This document shows, one piece after another, positions 43,963 to 54,902 of a DNA stretch of 64,000 nucleotides. Below the pieces are notes generated by a model. The model made no database searches. It was not told where the DNA came from and saw only the letters and a program-made list of their open reading frames with translations. The translations under genes were made by a program, and so were the position numbers. Positions within the stretch are counted from its first letter, which is position 1, and the number at the start of each line of letters is the position of its first letter. Source of the DNA: Clostridium thermobutyricum DSM 4928. Lineage in GTDB: Bacteria; Bacillota; Clostridia; Clostridiales; Clostridiaceae. The stretch spans positions 145,031-209,030 of the forward strand of contig NZ_LTAY01000059.1 in NCBI RefSeq assembly GCF_002050515.1. Direction: 5' to 3'.

Positions 43963-46356
43963 ATGCAATATAAAATTAGTAAAGGGTTATTAAAGGAAAG
44001 AGGAAAATTTAATAGTAGAGAATTAGCAGTAGAGAAGATAGAACCATTAAAATTGTTTGGAACCTTTTTAGCTGTTTTTCTTTTGAGTAGAGTAGTGATT
44101 TATATAAATAAGGAAGATATTGTTGGCATGGCACCATTTGGACTAGCTTTTTTAATTTCTATGTTAAGAACTAAAAATGAAAGTAAAGTGTTATTTTGCT
44201 CTCTTGGAGCAATACTTGGATATATAACTATTGGGCAAGAATTAGGGAACTCAGCTATTTACATAATAACTACTCTAATAACTTTAATGATATTCTATGT
44301 GTTAAATAAAAGAAATAAATATATAGGGATAAAGAGCGTTTTAAGTATATATTTTTTAGTTCAAATTATAAATTCAGTTTTAATAAATAAATATGATTTA
44401 AGTGCGAGTTTATTTGTATCAATTATATATACAGGAATAGTAATACCAATATATTTTGTAATTAGATATGGGTTAGATTGTTTTGAAAATTATAATACTA
44501 ATTATTATTTTAATATTGAAGAGTTGATTAGTATAGGAATAGTATTTTGTTTAATGATAGGAGGAATAGGTGATTTATCAATATTCAATATACATTTAAG
44601 AGAGATATTTTCAATTTTATTTATTATATCAATAGCTTATGTAGGAGGAGCTGCAAATGGAAGTGCTATAGGTATTGCAATGGGACTTATTCTTGGGATA
44701 TCTAATGGAGCAATAGTTGAATGTGTGGGATTCTATTCAGTCTTAGGGTTAGTAGCAGGTTTGTTTAAAGAAACAGGAAAAATTTTTTCTTTATTATCAG
44801 CGATTACAATATATATAATTCTTTCATTATATTCAAAAGGAAGTATAGATAATGGAATAGTAGAAATTTTAATTGGAGGTGCTGGATTTTTATTAATACC
44901 AAATAGAATATTAAATTGTATAGAAACGGAGATGAGTACAGAATCTAAAAATGAAGATTTAATTGAATTACACATGAACCAAATAAAAACTGAATTTTCA
45001 GAGAGAATAGAGGGGTTAGGAGAAGTTTTAAATAATGTATCAGAATCAGTTGCAAATCTATCAACTAATGAGGTGTTATTATATAAAGATAGAAGTACAG
45101 CTTTAGTAAATAATTTAGCAGATAGAATATGTTCAGATTGTAAAATGTGTAATAATTGTTGGAATACTCAATTTAATCAAACTTATAGTTGTTTTGAAAA
45201 AATAATAAGAGGTAAGGAGGAGAATTATTCAGTTTTCCCAGCGGAACTTGAAAAGAAATGTATGAGAAAATATGAGCTTTTAGGAGAGGTAGATAAATTA
45301 GTTTTAAGTATGAATGCAGAAGCTATAAATAGAGAAAAATTAGAGGAAGGTAGAAAAATTATTGCAGAACATATGAAGACTATGGCTGATAATGTGGGAA
45401 GAATATTATATGATTTTAAAAAAGATATAAGTATGTGTACAGATTTAGAAAAAACAATAAGAAGGGAGTTAAATAAAAATTCAGTACAATACAAAGATGT
45501 ATTTTGCTTTACAGATAAAGATGGAAAAATGAAAGTAAAAGTTAATATGTCAAATTGTTCTGGATGTAGATATTGTTCAAAAAGTGTATTACCAGTAGTA
45601 AATTCATTAGTTAAGAGACCTATGATGATAGGAAAGGATGGATGTAGTATAAATCCGAATAATAAAGATTGTACTGTAACAGTTAGAGAAATGCCAAAAT
45701 ATACTGTAAGTTCATATGTAGGTATGCGTGTAAAAGAAGGAGAAGATTATACTGGAGATACTTATAATTTTGGGAATGTAGCAAATGGAAAATATTTAAC
45801 TATATTAAGTGATGGAATGGGATCAGGACCAGAAGCATCTAAAGAGAGTAAGATGACTGTTGATTTAGTGGAGAAATTTATTAATTGTGGTTTTGGTATT
45901 GATACAGCTTTAAATACTGTAAATTCAATAATGACAATGAAATTTGATGAAGATGAAAAATTCTCTACATTGGATATGAATACAATAGATTTATATAGTG
46001 GAAAAATATCATTTATTAAAGTTGGAGCAACAACAAGTTTCATAAAAAGAGGAAAGGAAATTATAAAAATTTCATCTAATATGCCACCTTTTGGATTGGT
46101 AGATAAAATAGAAGTAGATTCAATTGATAAGAGAATAAAAAATGGAGATGTTATTATTACTTTAAGTGATGGAGTATTAGATGTTGATAAAAGTAAAATA
46201 GGAGATAGTGAGTGGTTAGAAAATTATTTAATTAAAGCTGGAAGTAATCCTAAAGATTTAGCTATAGATATAATAGAGGAATCTAAAAAACTTAATAATG
46301 GTTCTATAAAAGATGATATGACGGTTATTGTATCAAAAGTACAAGCTTTATATTAG
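43963..46356 (+). CDS. spoIIE: stage II sporulation protein E, PP2C-type phosphatase
   Basis: Membrane phosphatase that dephosphorylates SpoIIAA after asymmetric division, releasing sigma-F in the forespore. The 797-aa protein has about ten N-terminal membrane helices (residues ~30-320), a central FtsZ-interacting/oligomerisation region with Cys-rich patches (CSDCKMCNNC; CSGCRYC), and a C-terminal PP2C domain with metal aspartates D617 (LSDGMGSGPEA) and D736 (LSDGVLD). AAGGAGA ribosome site. It sits after the tRNA array, as in B. subtilis. A Spo0A-type promoter is plausible from the upstream sequence. Confidence 0.96.
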   Translation: MQYKISKGLLKERGKFNSRELAVEKIEPLKLFGTFLAVFLLSRVVIYINKEDIVGMAPFGLAFLISMLRTKNESKVLFCSLGAILGYITIGQELGNSAIYIITTLITLMIFYVLNKRNKYIGIKSVLSIYFLVQIINSVLINKYDLSASLFVSIIYTGIVIPIYFVIRYGLDCFENYNTNYYFNIEELISIGIVFCLMIGGIGDLSIFNIHLREIFSILFIISIAYVGGAANGSAIGIAMGLILGISNGAIVECVGFYSVLGLVAGLFKETGKIFSLLSAITIYIILSLYSKGSIDNGIVEILIGGAGFLLIPNRILNCIETEMSTESKNEDLIELHMNQIKTEFSERIEGLGEVLNNVSESVANLSTNEVLLYKDRSTALVNNLADRICSDCKMCNNCWNTQFNQTYSCFEKIIRGKEENYSVFPAELEKKCMRKYELLGEVDKLVLSMNAEAINREKLEEGRKIIAEHMKTMADNVGRILYDFKKDISMCTDLEKTIRRELNKNSVQYKDVFCFTDKDGKMKVKVNMSNCSGCRYCSKSVLPVVNSLVKRPMMIGKDGCSINPNNKDCTVTVREMPKYTVSSYVGMRVKEGEDYTGDTYNFGNVANGKYLTILSDGMGSGPEASKESKMTVDLVEKFINCGFGIDTALNTVNSIMTMKFDEDEKFSTLDMNTIDLYSGKISFIKVGATTSFIKRGKEIIKISSNMPPFGLVDKIEVDSIDKRIKNGDVIITLSDGVLDVDKSKIGDSEWLENYLIKAGSNPKDLAIDIIEESKKLNNGSIKDDMTVIVSKVQALY

Positions 46357-46370
46357 GCAATATAGGATTG

Positions 46371-46460
46371 TAAAGTTATTTCGTTTTAATAGAATAGATA
46401 TAAAATAAAGGTATTTATTTTTAAAGTGTCTATTGAAAGCGGAATAACTTTATTTATTTT
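46371..46460 (+). terminator. terminator after spoIIE
   Basis: Long imperfect hairpin (TAAAGTTATTTCGTTTTAATAG arm near 46371-46392 with complement near 46430-46451) followed by TTTATTTT. Confidence 0.65.
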
Positions 46461-46565
46461 AAAAAATATAAATTTTGATTCGTTTAGTTATTTAAAAATA
46501 TTGTGCAGATAAAGTTGTAATAAGGTATTATATATATTATAAATGCTTAATAGGAAGTGAATAAT

Positions 46566-47963
46566 ATGAAAAAAAAATTTATAAAATACATAGAAGATAA
46601 TTCTTTGATAAAAAATGGAGATCATATTTTGGTAGCTTTGTCAGGTGGACCTGATTCTGTTTGTATGTTAAATCTTTTATGTAGTATAAGAGATGAATAT
46701 AACTTAAAAATAGGTGCAGCTCATCTTAATCATATGCTAAGAGGAGAAGCTGCTAACGAAGATGAAAAGTTTGCTAAAGAAATGTGTAATAAATTAGATG
46801 TTGATTTTTATAGTAAGAGAGTTGATATAGAGGCATATTCAAAGGAAAAAGGTGTTTCTACAGAAACTGGTGGTAGAGATGTAAGATATGCTTTATTTAA
46901 TGAAGTTAGTAAAAAATATGGATATAATAAGATCGCTACTGCACACAATGCAAATGATCAAGCAGAAACTATTTTAATGAGAATGATGAGAGGAACTGGA
47001 TTAGAAGGGTTATGTGGAATTCCTTTAATAAGAGATGAAATATATATAAGACCTATATTGTGTATGGAAAGATGGGAAGTTGAGAAGTATTGTGAAGATT
47101 TTAATCTTAATCCTAGAATTGATAAAACAAATTTAGAGAATATATACACAAGAAATAAAATAAGATTAGATATACTTCCATATATGAAAGAAAATTTTAA
47201 TAAAGATGTTGTTATGGCAATTAATAGAATGAGCAATATATTGTGGGAGGATAACAAATTCATAAATGATTTTTCAAAAGAAAAATTTAAAGAATATTGC
47301 CATAAAGAAAATGATGAAATAAAAATAAATAAGAATTTATTTAAGGAAAATAAAGCTATAATAAATAGAGTCATTAGAAAGGCTCTAACAGAAGTTTCAA
47401 AAAGCACATATGATTTTGAGCATAAACATATAGAAGAAGTAATAAACTTAGCTTATATTGGGACAAACAAAAAAATAGATTTACCTAATGGAATATATGC
47501 AGAAAATGTTTATGGTGAAATAGAAATAAAAAAGAAAAAGGAAAAAATAGATATAAAAAAATCAGAAGAAGTGACTATTTTAAAAGAAGATTTAGATGGA
47601 AATTCAATTGATTTTAATAATTATGAAATTAAATTTGAAATTGTAAAATCACAAAAAAATTTAAAAATTACCAATAATGACTTAATTAAATATTTTGATT
47701 ATGATAAAATTAAAAAGTATGTTATCATAAGGAACAGGAAAAATGGGGATAAAATAACTCCGTTGGGGATGAAAGGCAATAAAAAGCTTAAGGATATTTT
47801 CATAGATATGAAAATTCCAAAAGAAGTTAGAGATGAAATTCCGCTTATAGTTTTTGATGATAATATAGCATGGGTATTAGATGTTAAATTATCTAATATA
47901 TATAAAGTTACAAATGAAACTGAGAATATATTAAAAATAATTTACAAAAGGAAGGTATCGTAA
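46566..47963 (+). CDS. tilS: tRNA(Ile)-lysidine synthetase
   Basis: Converts C34 of tRNA-Ile(CAU) to lysidine, so AUA is read as Ile. The 465-aa N-type ATP-pyrophosphatase has the PP-loop SGGPDS at residues 26-31 and the typical HLNHMLRG and HNANDQAETILMRMMRGTGLEGLCG motifs, then a C-terminal tRNA-binding domain. Start is the ATG at 46566 after TAGGAAGTGA; an in-frame GTG lies within that site. Followed by hpt after 2 nt, the usual tilS-hpt-ftsH order. Confidence 0.96.
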   Translation: MKKKFIKYIEDNSLIKNGDHILVALSGGPDSVCMLNLLCSIRDEYNLKIGAAHLNHMLRGEAANEDEKFAKEMCNKLDVDFYSKRVDIEAYSKEKGVSTETGGRDVRYALFNEVSKKYGYNKIATAHNANDQAETILMRMMRGTGLEGLCGIPLIRDEIYIRPILCMERWEVEKYCEDFNLNPRIDKTNLENIYTRNKIRLDILPYMKENFNKDVVMAINRMSNILWEDNKFINDFSKEKFKEYCHKENDEIKINKNLFKENKAIINRVIRKALTEVSKSTYDFEHKHIEEVINLAYIGTNKKIDLPNGIYAENVYGEIEIKKKKEKIDIKKSEEVTILKEDLDGNSIDFNNYEIKFEIVKSQKNLKITNNDLIKYFDYDKIKKYVIIRNRKNGDKITPLGMKGNKKLKDIFIDMKIPKEVRDEIPLIVFDDNIAWVLDVKLSNIYKVTNETENILKIIYKRKVS

Positions 47964-47965
47964 TT

Positions 47966-48508
47966 ATGATGAGAGATGAAATTAAAAAAGTTTTATTTAC
48001 AGAGGAAGATTTACAATTAAAATGTAAAGAACTAGGTGAAAAAATTACTAAAGATTATGAAGATAAAGACTTATTAGTTGTTGGAGTATTAAAAGGTTCA
48101 GTACTTTTTACATCAGATTTAATAAAGAATATAAAAATCCCATGTGAAATTGATTTTATGGCAGTATCAAGTTATGGAAATTCAACAGAATCATCAGGAG
48201 TAGTTAGAATATTAAAGGATTTAGATAATGGAATAGAGGGAAAAGATGTTTTAATAGTAGAAGATATAGTTGATACAGGCAATACTCTTTCATATCTAAA
48301 AAGATATTTAAATGGAAGAGGAGCGAATAGTGTAAAAATTATAACATTATTAGATAAGCCTGAAAGAAGAACTGCTGAAGTGGAAGTAGATTATATTGGA
48401 TTTGAAGTTCCAAATGAATTTATAGTTGGATATGGAATTGATTATGCAGAAAAATATAGAAATTTACCTTTTGTAGGAATACTAGACGAGAAAGTATATT
48501 CAAAGTAA
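47966..48508 (+). CDS. hpt: hypoxanthine phosphoribosyltransferase
   Basis: Salvages hypoxanthine and guanine to IMP and GMP using PRPP. The 180-aa protein has the PRPP-binding loop VLIVEDIVDTGNTLSYL at ~94-110 and the flexible-loop MAVSSYGNSTESSG region. Ribosome site AAGGAAGG inside the end of tilS; the two genes are almost contiguous. Purine salvage here fits the nearby nucleoside importer and PurR control. Confidence 0.96.
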   Translation: MMRDEIKKVLFTEEDLQLKCKELGEKITKDYEDKDLLVVGVLKGSVLFTSDLIKNIKIPCEIDFMAVSSYGNSTESSGVVRILKDLDNGIEGKDVLIVEDIVDTGNTLSYLKRYLNGRGANSVKIITLLDKPERRTAEVEVDYIGFEVPNEFIVGYGIDYAEKYRNLPFVGILDEKVYSK

Positions 48509-48589
48509 TAATTGAGTATATATTTGTATCATTGTTTTTATAGAAAACCAGATTTAAAAATAAAAAATACTGAGAAGGGAGGAGCTTGA

Positions 48590-50404
48590 ATGAAAAAATA
48601 TTCAAGTGCAGCAGTTTGGGCAGTGCTTATAATAGTTATAGTAGCTGCCGCTGTATTAGTATGGGAAACCGGCAATAAACCGCAATTAGTTCCGTACAGT
48701 CAATTCCAGCAGATGTGGAATGATAATGGTATAAAGAGCTTATATGTTCATGATGATGGAATGACAATAGATGGTGTTCAAACAGATGATAAAAAATTTA
48801 TAACATATGCTCCACAAGAAATGCTTTCAAATTTAATGACTAAATCACAAAAATCAAATGTAAAAGTAGAATTTGAACCACCTTCAAATACTGGTGCTTG
48901 GCTTGCAATAATACCAAGTATAGTAATGGTTGTTTTATTCTTAATAGTGTTATTTGTATTGACACAGCAATCTCATGGAAATAATAGTGGCGGTGGAGGC
49001 CGAGGTGTTATGAACTTCGGAAAAAGTAGAGCTAAAATAGCTTCACCAGATTCTAAAACTGTAACATTTAAAGAGGTTGCAGGAGCTGATGAAGAAAAGC
49101 AAGAACTTGCAGAAATAGTAGATTTCTTAAAGGATCCTGAAGTTTATAATCAAATGGGAGCAAGGATACCAAAAGGGGTACTTTTAGTAGGACCTCCGGG
49201 AACAGGTAAAACTCTTTTAGCTAAAGCTATTGCAGGAGAAGCTGGTGTTCCTTTCTTCAGTATTTCTGGTTCAGATTTCGTAGAAATGTTTGTTGGGGTT
49301 GGAGCCTCAAGAGTAAGAGATCTTTTTTCTGAGGCTAAGAAAAATGCTCCTTGTATAGTATTTATTGATGAAATAGATGCAGTTGGAAGACAAAGAGGAG
49401 CTGGACTTGGTGGAGGCCATGATGAAAGAGAACAAACTTTAAATCAACTTTTAGTTGAAATGGATGGTTTTGGAGAAAATGAAGGAATAATCATGATAGC
49501 AGCTACTAATAGAAGAGATATTCTTGATCCAGCACTTTTAAGACCTGGAAGATTTGATAGACAAATATTAGTTGGTGCTCCAGATGTTAAAGGTAGAGAA
49601 GAAATATTAAAAGTTCATACTAGAAAAAAACCTTTAGCTGAAGATGTAAGATTAGATGTTCTTGCAAAAAGAACACCTGGATTTGCTGGAGCAGATTTAG
49701 AGAATTTAACTAATGAAGCTGCACTTTTAGCAGTAAGAGAAGGTAGAAAAGAAATAACAATGAATAACTTAGAAGAAGCAATAACTAAGGTTATGGCAGG
49801 GCCAGAAAAGAAAAGCAGAGTTATAAGTGAGAAAGATAGAAATCTTACAGCTTATCATGAAGCAGGTCATGCAGTTGTTATGAGAACTTTAGAATTTTCT
49901 GATCCAGTACATGAAATTAGTATAATTCCTAGAGGAATGGCTGGTGGATATACAATGCACTTACCAGAAGAAGATAGATCATATACTTCTAAATTAAGAC
50001 TTAAAGATGATATGGTAGGACTTTTAGGTGGAAGAGTTGCAGAAGCTTTAATTTTAGGAGATATAAGTACTGGAGCTAAAAATGATATTGATAGAACAAG
50101 TGCTATAGCTAGAGCAATGGTTATGGAATATGGAATGAGCGAAAAACTTGGAGCAATTTCATATGGTTCAGATCAAAATGAAGTTTTCTTAGGAAGAGAT
50201 TTAGGAAAGAATAGAAATTTCTCAGAAGAAATAGGTGCTGAAATTGATAGAGAAGTTAAGCTATTAGTTGATGAAGCTTATATGAGAGCTGAAAAAATTC
50301 TTAAAGAAAATATAGATAGACTTCATGCAGTTGCAAAGGCTTTACTAGAAAAAGAAAAAATTGATGGTGAAGAATTTGAAAGAATTTATAGTGAAGCCAT
50401 GTAA
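48590..50404 (+). CDS. ftsH: ATP-dependent zinc metalloprotease FtsH
   Basis: Membrane-bound AAA+ protease that extracts and degrades membrane and regulatory proteins. The 604-aa protein has membrane helices at ~8-25 and ~104-125 flanking a small external domain, a Gly-rich linker (NNSGGGGRG), the AAA module with Walker A GPPGTGKT at 201-208 and Walker [10 protein letters not shown], the second-region-of-homology arginines, and the zinc motif HEAGH at 423-427. GGGAGG ribosome site. Ended by a terminator at 50408-50440. Confidence 0.97.
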   Translation: MKKYSSAAVWAVLIIVIVAAAVLVWETGNKPQLVPYSQFQQMWNDNGIKSLYVHDDGMTIDGVQTDDKKFITYAPQEMLSNLMTKSQKSNVKVEFEPPSNTGAWLAIIPSIVMVVLFLIVLFVLTQQSHGNNSGGGGRGVMNFGKSRAKIASPDSKTVTFKEVAGADEEKQELAEIVDFLKDPEVYNQMGARIPKGVLLVGPPGTGKTLLAKAIAGEAGVPFFSISGSDFVEMFVGVGASRVRDLFSEAKKNAPCIVFIDEIDAVGRQRGAGLGGGHDEREQTLNQLLVEMDGFGENEGIIMIAATNRRDILDPALLRPGRFDRQILVGAPDVKGREEILKVHTRKKPLAEDVRLDVLAKRTPGFAGADLENLTNEAALLAVREGRKEITMNNLEEAITKVMAGPEKKSRVISEKDRNLTAYHEAGHAVVMRTLEFSDPVHEISIIPRGMAGGYTMHLPEEDRSYTSKLRLKDDMVGLLGGRVAEALILGDISTGAKNDIDRTSAIARAMVMEYGMSEKLGAISYGSDQNEVFLGRDLGKNRNFSEEIGAEIDREVKLLVDEAYMRAEKILKENIDRLHAVAKALLEKEKIDGEEFERIYSEAM

Positions 50405-50407
50405 TAT

Positions 50408-50440
50408 TAACCCTTAAGCTTATGCTTAAGGGTATTTTTA
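50408..50440 (+). terminator. terminator after ftsH
   Basis: A perfect 10-bp stem ACCCTTAAGC / GCTTAAGGGT and T-rich tail. Confidence 0.9.
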
Positions 50441-50445
50441 TCATA

Positions 50446-50487
50446 AATACGAATTATTACGTAAAAATTACAAATAATATTCGAAAA
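50446..50487. promoter_or_regulatory. PurBox-like inverted pair (PurR operator) upstream of fhs
   Basis: AATACGAATTAT (50446-50457) matches the PurBox AWWWCGAACWWT at 11 of 12 positions. The inverted box on the complement of 50476-50487 (TTTTCGAATATT) matches at 10 of 12. The gap is 18 nt, equal to 16 for 14-mer boxes, the known PurR operator geometry. It lies just upstream of the fhs -35. Confidence 0.6.
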
Positions 50488-50494
50488 AATAGGT

Positions 50495-50522
50495 TTGAAA
50501 TGAAAAAATTAGATGATATAAT
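50495..50522 (+). promoter_or_regulatory. fhs promoter
   Basis: TTGAAA (50495-50500) and TATAAT (50517-50522) with a 16-nt spacer, directly downstream of the PurBox pair. Confidence 0.8.
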
Positions 50523-50583
50523 AAGTTAAAAGTAATGAAATTAAATGAAAAGGTGAACAATAAAAAGAAAAGAGGGGTTTGAA

Positions 50584-52254
50584 ATGAAGAGTGATATTCA
50601 AATAGCTCAAGGAGCTAAAATGGAACATATATTAAAAATCGCAGAGAAAATAGGATTATCTGAAGATGATATAGAGATGTATGGGAAAAATAAATGTAAA
50701 ATATCTTTAGATGTTTTAGAAAAAAATAAAGATAAAAAAGATGGTAAATTAATATTAGTTACTGCAATTAATCCAACTCCTGCAGGAGAAGGTAAGTCAA
50801 CAGTTACTGTAGGATTAGGGCAAGCTTTATGTAAATTAGGAAAAAAAGCAATTATTGCTTTAAGAGAGCCTTCATTAGGACCTGTATTTGGAATAAAAGG
50901 AGGAGCAGCAGGTGGAGGTTATGCACAAGTTGTGCCTATGGAGGATATAAATTTACATTTTACTGGGGATATGCACGCTATAACAGCAGCGAATAATCTT
51001 TTATGTGCGGCTATAGATAATCATATACATCAAGGAAATGCGCTTGGATTAGACTCTAGACGAATTACGTTTAAAAGAGTTATTGATATGAATGATAGAG
51101 CTCTTAGACAAGTAGTTGTTGGAATGGGTGGAAAAATAAATGGATTTTTAAGAGAAGATGGGTTTATGATAACTGTTGCATCAGAAATTATGGCTATTCT
51201 TTGTTTAGCAAATAGTTTAGAAGATTTAAAAGAAAGAATCGGAAATATAGTTATTGGGTATAAGTTAAATGGAGACCCAGCTTATGCTAAAGAAATTGGA
51301 GTAGTTGGTGCTATGGCAATGCTAATGAAAGATGCTATAATGCCAAATCTAGTTCAAACTTTAGAAAATACTCCAGCTATTATTCATGGAGGGCCTTTTG
51401 CTAATATTGCTCATGGATGCAATTCTATTTTAGGAACTAAAATGGCGCTTAAACTTAGTGACATTGTTGTAACAGAAGCAGGGTTTGGAGCAGATTTAGG
51501 AGCAGAAAAATTTTTAAATATAAAATGTAGATATGGAAATTTAAATCCAGATTGTGTTGTTATAGTTGCAACTATAAGAGCTTTAAAACATCATGGTGGA
51601 TCTTCAAAAGATGAATTAAATATTCCAAATGTTGAAACTTTATCAAAAGGGATTTCAAATTTAGAAAAACAAATTGAAAATATAAAGAAATTTGGAGTTC
51701 CTGTTGTAGTGGCAATAAATAAATTTATTTCTGATAGTGAGGAAGAAATAGCATTTATAAAAGATTTCTGTGAAAAAAATAATGTTAAAGTAGCTCTTTC
51801 AGATGTATGGGCAAAAGGTGGAGAAGGTGGAATAGACCTTGCTAACGAAGTTATAGAAGTTTTAGAAAATGAAAAATCAAACTTTAAAGTTTTATATAGT
51901 GAAAAAGATAGTATAAAACAAAAAATATTAAAAATAGCTAAAGAAATATATGGAGCTAATGGTGTAGATTATGATCAAGTTGCGTTAAAACAAATAAATG
52001 AACTTGAAAAATTTAATTTAGATAAACTTCCAATATGCATGGCAAAAACACAGTATTCTTTATCAGATAATCCAAATTTATTAGGAAAACCTTCTGATTT
52101 CAATATAAAAGTAAAAGAGGTAAAAGTTTCTAATGGAGCGGGGTTTATAGTGGTTTTAACAGGAAATGTTATGACTATGCCAGGACTACCTAAAGTACCA
52201 GCTGCAAATAAGATGGATATATTAGAAAATGGGAATATAGTAGGCTTATTTTAG
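50584..52254 (+). CDS. fhs: formate--tetrahydrofolate ligase
   Basis: Makes 10-formyl-THF from formate, THF and ATP, supplying one-carbon units for purines and fMet-tRNA. The 556-aa protein shows the N-terminal [10 protein letters not shown] start, the ATP-binding [19 protein letters not shown] region (~61-79), and family motifs [19 protein letters not shown] and FNIKC-like [22 protein letters not shown] ribosome site. Single gene under its own promoter. The PurBox-like pair links it to purine demand. Confidence 0.97.
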   Translation: MKSDIQIAQGAKMEHILKIAEKIGLSEDDIEMYGKNKCKISLDVLEKNKDKKDGKLILVTAINPTPAGEGKSTVTVGLGQALCKLGKKAIIALREPSLGPVFGIKGGAAGGGYAQVVPMEDINLHFTGDMHAITAANNLLCAAIDNHIHQGNALGLDSRRITFKRVIDMNDRALRQVVVGMGGKINGFLREDGFMITVASEIMAILCLANSLEDLKERIGNIVIGYKLNGDPAYAKEIGVVGAMAMLMKDAIMPNLVQTLENTPAIIHGGPFANIAHGCNSILGTKMALKLSDIVVTEAGFGADLGAEKFLNIKCRYGNLNPDCVVIVATIRALKHHGGSSKDELNIPNVETLSKGISNLEKQIENIKKFGVPVVVAINKFISDSEEEIAFIKDFCEKNNVKVALSDVWAKGGEGGIDLANEVIEVLENEKSNFKVLYSEKDSIKQKILKIAKEIYGANGVDYDQVALKQINELEKFNLDKLPICMAKTQYSLSDNPNLLGKPSDFNIKVKEVKVSNGAGFIVVLTGNVMTMPGLPKVPAANKMDILENGNIVGLF

Positions 52255-52327
52255 GATGTTAAAGCCTTGACAAATGGTATGGAATTGTTAAAATTAATAT
52301 TGTTAAAAACAAGTGATTTTATCCAAA

Positions 52328-52354
52328 TAAAAGCAGCTAAAAAAGCTGCTTTTA
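52328..52354 (+). terminator. hairpin between fhs and coaX
   Basis: Stem AAAAGCAGC / GCTGCTTTT with TAAAAAA loop and T-rich end, 75 nt after fhs. Confidence 0.82.
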
Positions 52355-52376
52355 ATTATATTAAGGTGGTGCTTTT

Positions 52377-53156
52377 ATGATTTTGCTTGTGGATGTAGGG
52401 AATACAAATATTGTTTTGGGAATACATGATAAAGATAAATATATAGCTGGATGGAGAATTTCAACTGATTCTAAAAAGACATCAGATGAGTATGGAATAC
52501 AAGTTTCTCAGCTTTTCAATCAATTTGGATTAGATATGAAAAAAGTTGAAGGAATTATAGTTTCATCTGTAGTGCCTAATATTATGCATTCTCTAGAAAA
52601 TATGATAAAAAAGTGCTTTAATAAGGAACCTATTATTGTAGGACCTGGAATAAAGACAGGAATTAATATTAAATATGACAACCCTAAGGAAGTTGGTGCA
52701 GATAGAATAGTAAATGCTGTAGCAGCTTTTGAAATATATAAAAAACCAAATATTGTAATAGATTTTGGTACAGCAACTACTTTCTGTGGAATAACAGAAA
52801 AAGGAGATTACTTAGGAGGGTGCATAGTTCCAGGAATAAAAATATCAGCAGATGCACTTTTTGAAAGAGCAGCAAAGTTACCAAGAATAGAGCTTGAAAT
52901 TCCTGAGACTGTTATTTGTAAAAATACTATCAAAAGTATGCAAGCAGGTATTTTATTTGGATATATTGGGCAGGTTGAATATATAGTTAAAAAAATGAAA
53001 GAAGAAATGAAGCGTAAGTGTAAGGCAGATCCAATTGTTATAGCTACAGGTGGATTAGCAAATCTTATAGCTAAAGAAACAGATGTAATAGATATAGTAA
53101 ATGGCGATTTAACTCTAGAGGGCTTAAGGATAATATACAATAAGAACAAGGAGTAA
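52377..53156 (+). CDS. coaX: type III pantothenate kinase
   Basis: First step of coenzyme A synthesis: phosphorylates pantothenate. The 259-aa ASKHA-fold protein has [10 protein letters not shown] at residues 5-14, the [11 protein letters not shown] motif near 101 and DFGTATTF near 128. Type III enzymes are insensitive to CoA feedback. AAGGTGG ribosome site. dusB follows after 6 nt, so the two form an operon. Confidence 0.96.
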   Translation: MILLVDVGNTNIVLGIHDKDKYIAGWRISTDSKKTSDEYGIQVSQLFNQFGLDMKKVEGIIVSSVVPNIMHSLENMIKKCFNKEPIIVGPGIKTGINIKYDNPKEVGADRIVNAVAAFEIYKKPNIVIDFGTATTFCGITEKGDYLGGCIVPGIKISADALFERAAKLPRIELEIPETVICKNTIKSMQAGILFGYIGQVEYIVKKMKEEMKRKCKADPIVIATGGLANLIAKETDVIDIVNGDLTLEGLRIIYNKNKE

Positions 53157-53162
53157 AATAAA

Positions 53163-54146
53163 ATGAAAATAGGAAATATAGAGTTTGAAAATAATGTATT
53201 TTTAGCACCTATGGCTGGAGTTACAGACATATCTTTTAGAGGGCTTTGCAAAGAGCAAGGTTGTGGATTAGTATGTACTGAAATGGTAAGTGCAAAGGCG
53301 TTATATTACGGAAGTGAAAATACGAAAGCTCTTTTAAGAATTGCAGATGAAGAAAAGCCAGTTGCAGTACAAATATTTGGAAGCGATCCAGATATAATGG
53401 CAAAGGTAGTTGAGGAACATTTAAATAAAATTGATGAAATTTGTATAATAGATATAAATATGGGATGTCCTGCGCCTAAAATAGTAAAAAATGGGGATGG
53501 TTCAGCATTAATGCTTAAACCTTTTTTAGCTGCGGAAATAGTTAGAAAGGTTAAAGCTGTTTCAACAAAGCCTGTTACTGTTAAGTTTAGAAAAGGTTTT
53601 GATGATGAACATATAAATGCAGTTCAATTTGCCAAGCTTATGGAAGAAGCAGGAGCTGATGCTATAGCAATACATGGAAGAACAAAAAAACAAATGTATG
53701 AAGGAGTAGCAGATTGGGATATAATAAGACAGGTTAAAGAGAGTGTTTCCATACCTGTAATAGGAAATGGTGATGTATTTACACCTGAGGATGCTATAAA
53801 AATGAAAGAACAAACTAATTGTGATGGAATACTTATTGCAAGAGGAAGTATGGGAAATCCTTGGATTTTTAAGCAAATCGAAAAAGCTTTAAAAGGTGAA
53901 GAAGTACCAGAAGTTACACCAGAAGAAAAAATAGATATGTGTATAAGACATTATGAGCTAGCTTTAAAATATGATGGAGAAAAGAAAGCTGTTAGAGAAA
54001 TGAGAAAACATGCTTCTTGGTACATAAAAGGATTAGCTAAATGCACTGATATAAGAAACGAAATAAATAGATTAGATGACAGTAAAGAAGTAATAAAAAG
54101 ACTTAGAGAATATAAAGAAGAACTTAAAACTATCAATAGAAAATAA
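53163..54146 (+). CDS. dusB: tRNA-dihydrouridine synthase
   Basis: FMN- and NADPH-dependent enzyme that reduces uridines in the tRNA D-loop to dihydrouridine. The 327-aa TIM-barrel protein has [13 protein letters not shown] near the N-terminus, the catalytic cysteine in [18 protein letters not shown] (~100-117), [18 protein letters not shown], and [11 protein letters not shown] for flavin binding. AAGGAG ribosome site overlaps the end of coaX. Locus coaX-dusB-greA-lysS is common in Firmicutes. Confidence 0.96.
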   Translation: MKIGNIEFENNVFLAPMAGVTDISFRGLCKEQGCGLVCTEMVSAKALYYGSENTKALLRIADEEKPVAVQIFGSDPDIMAKVVEEHLNKIDEICIIDINMGCPAPKIVKNGDGSALMLKPFLAAEIVRKVKAVSTKPVTVKFRKGFDDEHINAVQFAKLMEEAGADAIAIHGRTKKQMYEGVADWDIIRQVKESVSIPVIGNGDVFTPEDAIKMKEQTNCDGILIARGSMGNPWIFKQIEKALKGEEVPEVTPEEKIDMCIRHYELALKYDGEKKAVREMRKHASWYIKGLAKCTDIRNEINRLDDSKEVIKRLREYKEELKTINRK

Positions 54147-54282
54147 ATTAAAAATAATTGTTATTCAAAATAAAATGAAAAATTCTATTTAAAATATAGT
54201 GGATTTTGTTTTTAAGGGTATTATTATATAAAAACTGGATATATAATAAGTAATATACTATTAGTGAAACATAGTCATTTAA

Positions 54283-54311
54283 TTGACATATTATAAAGGC
54301 TGCTTTATAAT
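54283..54311 (+). promoter_or_regulatory. consensus promoter of greA-lysS
   Basis: Perfect TTGACA (54283-54288) and TATAAT (54306-54311) with 17-nt spacing, about 95 nt before greA. Confidence 0.92.
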
Positions 54312-54406
54312 GTCCTAAACGCATTATTAAAAAAATAACTAAATGATAAATGAAATTAATAATATATTTTGAATAAATTACCATGATGATTGAAGGGGAG
54401 TTAAAT

Positions 54407-54886
54407 ATGAGTGAAAAAAAATTTATAATGACTTATGAGGGTGTTCAGAAGCTAGAGGCTGAGCTAGAATACTTAAAAACTGTAAAAAGAAAAGAGATAA
54501 CTGAAAAAATTAAGGTTGCTTTAGGATATGGAGATTTAAGTGAAAACTCAGAATATGATGAAGCTAAGAACGATCAAGCTTTTACAGAAGGAAGAATAAT
54601 TCAATTAGAAAACATGCTTAAAAACGCTGAAGTAGTTGATGAGGCAGAAATCCCATCAGATATAGTTTCAGTGGGATCAAGAGTTAAAGTTAAAGATTTT
54701 GATTTTGACGAAGAAGTTGAATATACAATAGTAGGTTCAGCAGAAGCAGATCCAATGGAGTTTAAAATATCAAATGAATCACCAGTAGGTGCTGGACTTT
54801 TAGGAAAAAAAGTTGGGGAGATTGTTGAAATCGCTATTCCAGACGGCGTAAGTAAGTTTGAAATATTAGAAATAAAAAGATCATAG
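54407..54886 (+). CDS. greA: transcription elongation factor GreA
   Basis: Rescues backtracked RNA polymerase by stimulating transcript cleavage. The 159-aa protein has an N-terminal coiled coil ([27 protein letters not shown], tip acidic residues in [16 protein letters not shown]) and the C-terminal FKBP-like domain ([20 protein letters not shown]). Start at the ATG at 54407 with AAGGGGAG 6 nt upstream; an in-frame ATG at 54383 has no such site. lysS follows 16 nt later. Confidence 0.96.
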   Translation: MSEKKFIMTYEGVQKLEAELEYLKTVKRKEITEKIKVALGYGDLSENSEYDEAKNDQAFTEGRIIQLENMLKNAEVVDEAEIPSDIVSVGSRVKVKDFDFDEEVEYTIVGSAEADPMEFKISNESPVGAGLLGKKVGEIVEIAIPDGVSKFEILEIKRS

Positions 54887-54902
54887 TGTGGAGGTAATGT
54901 AA

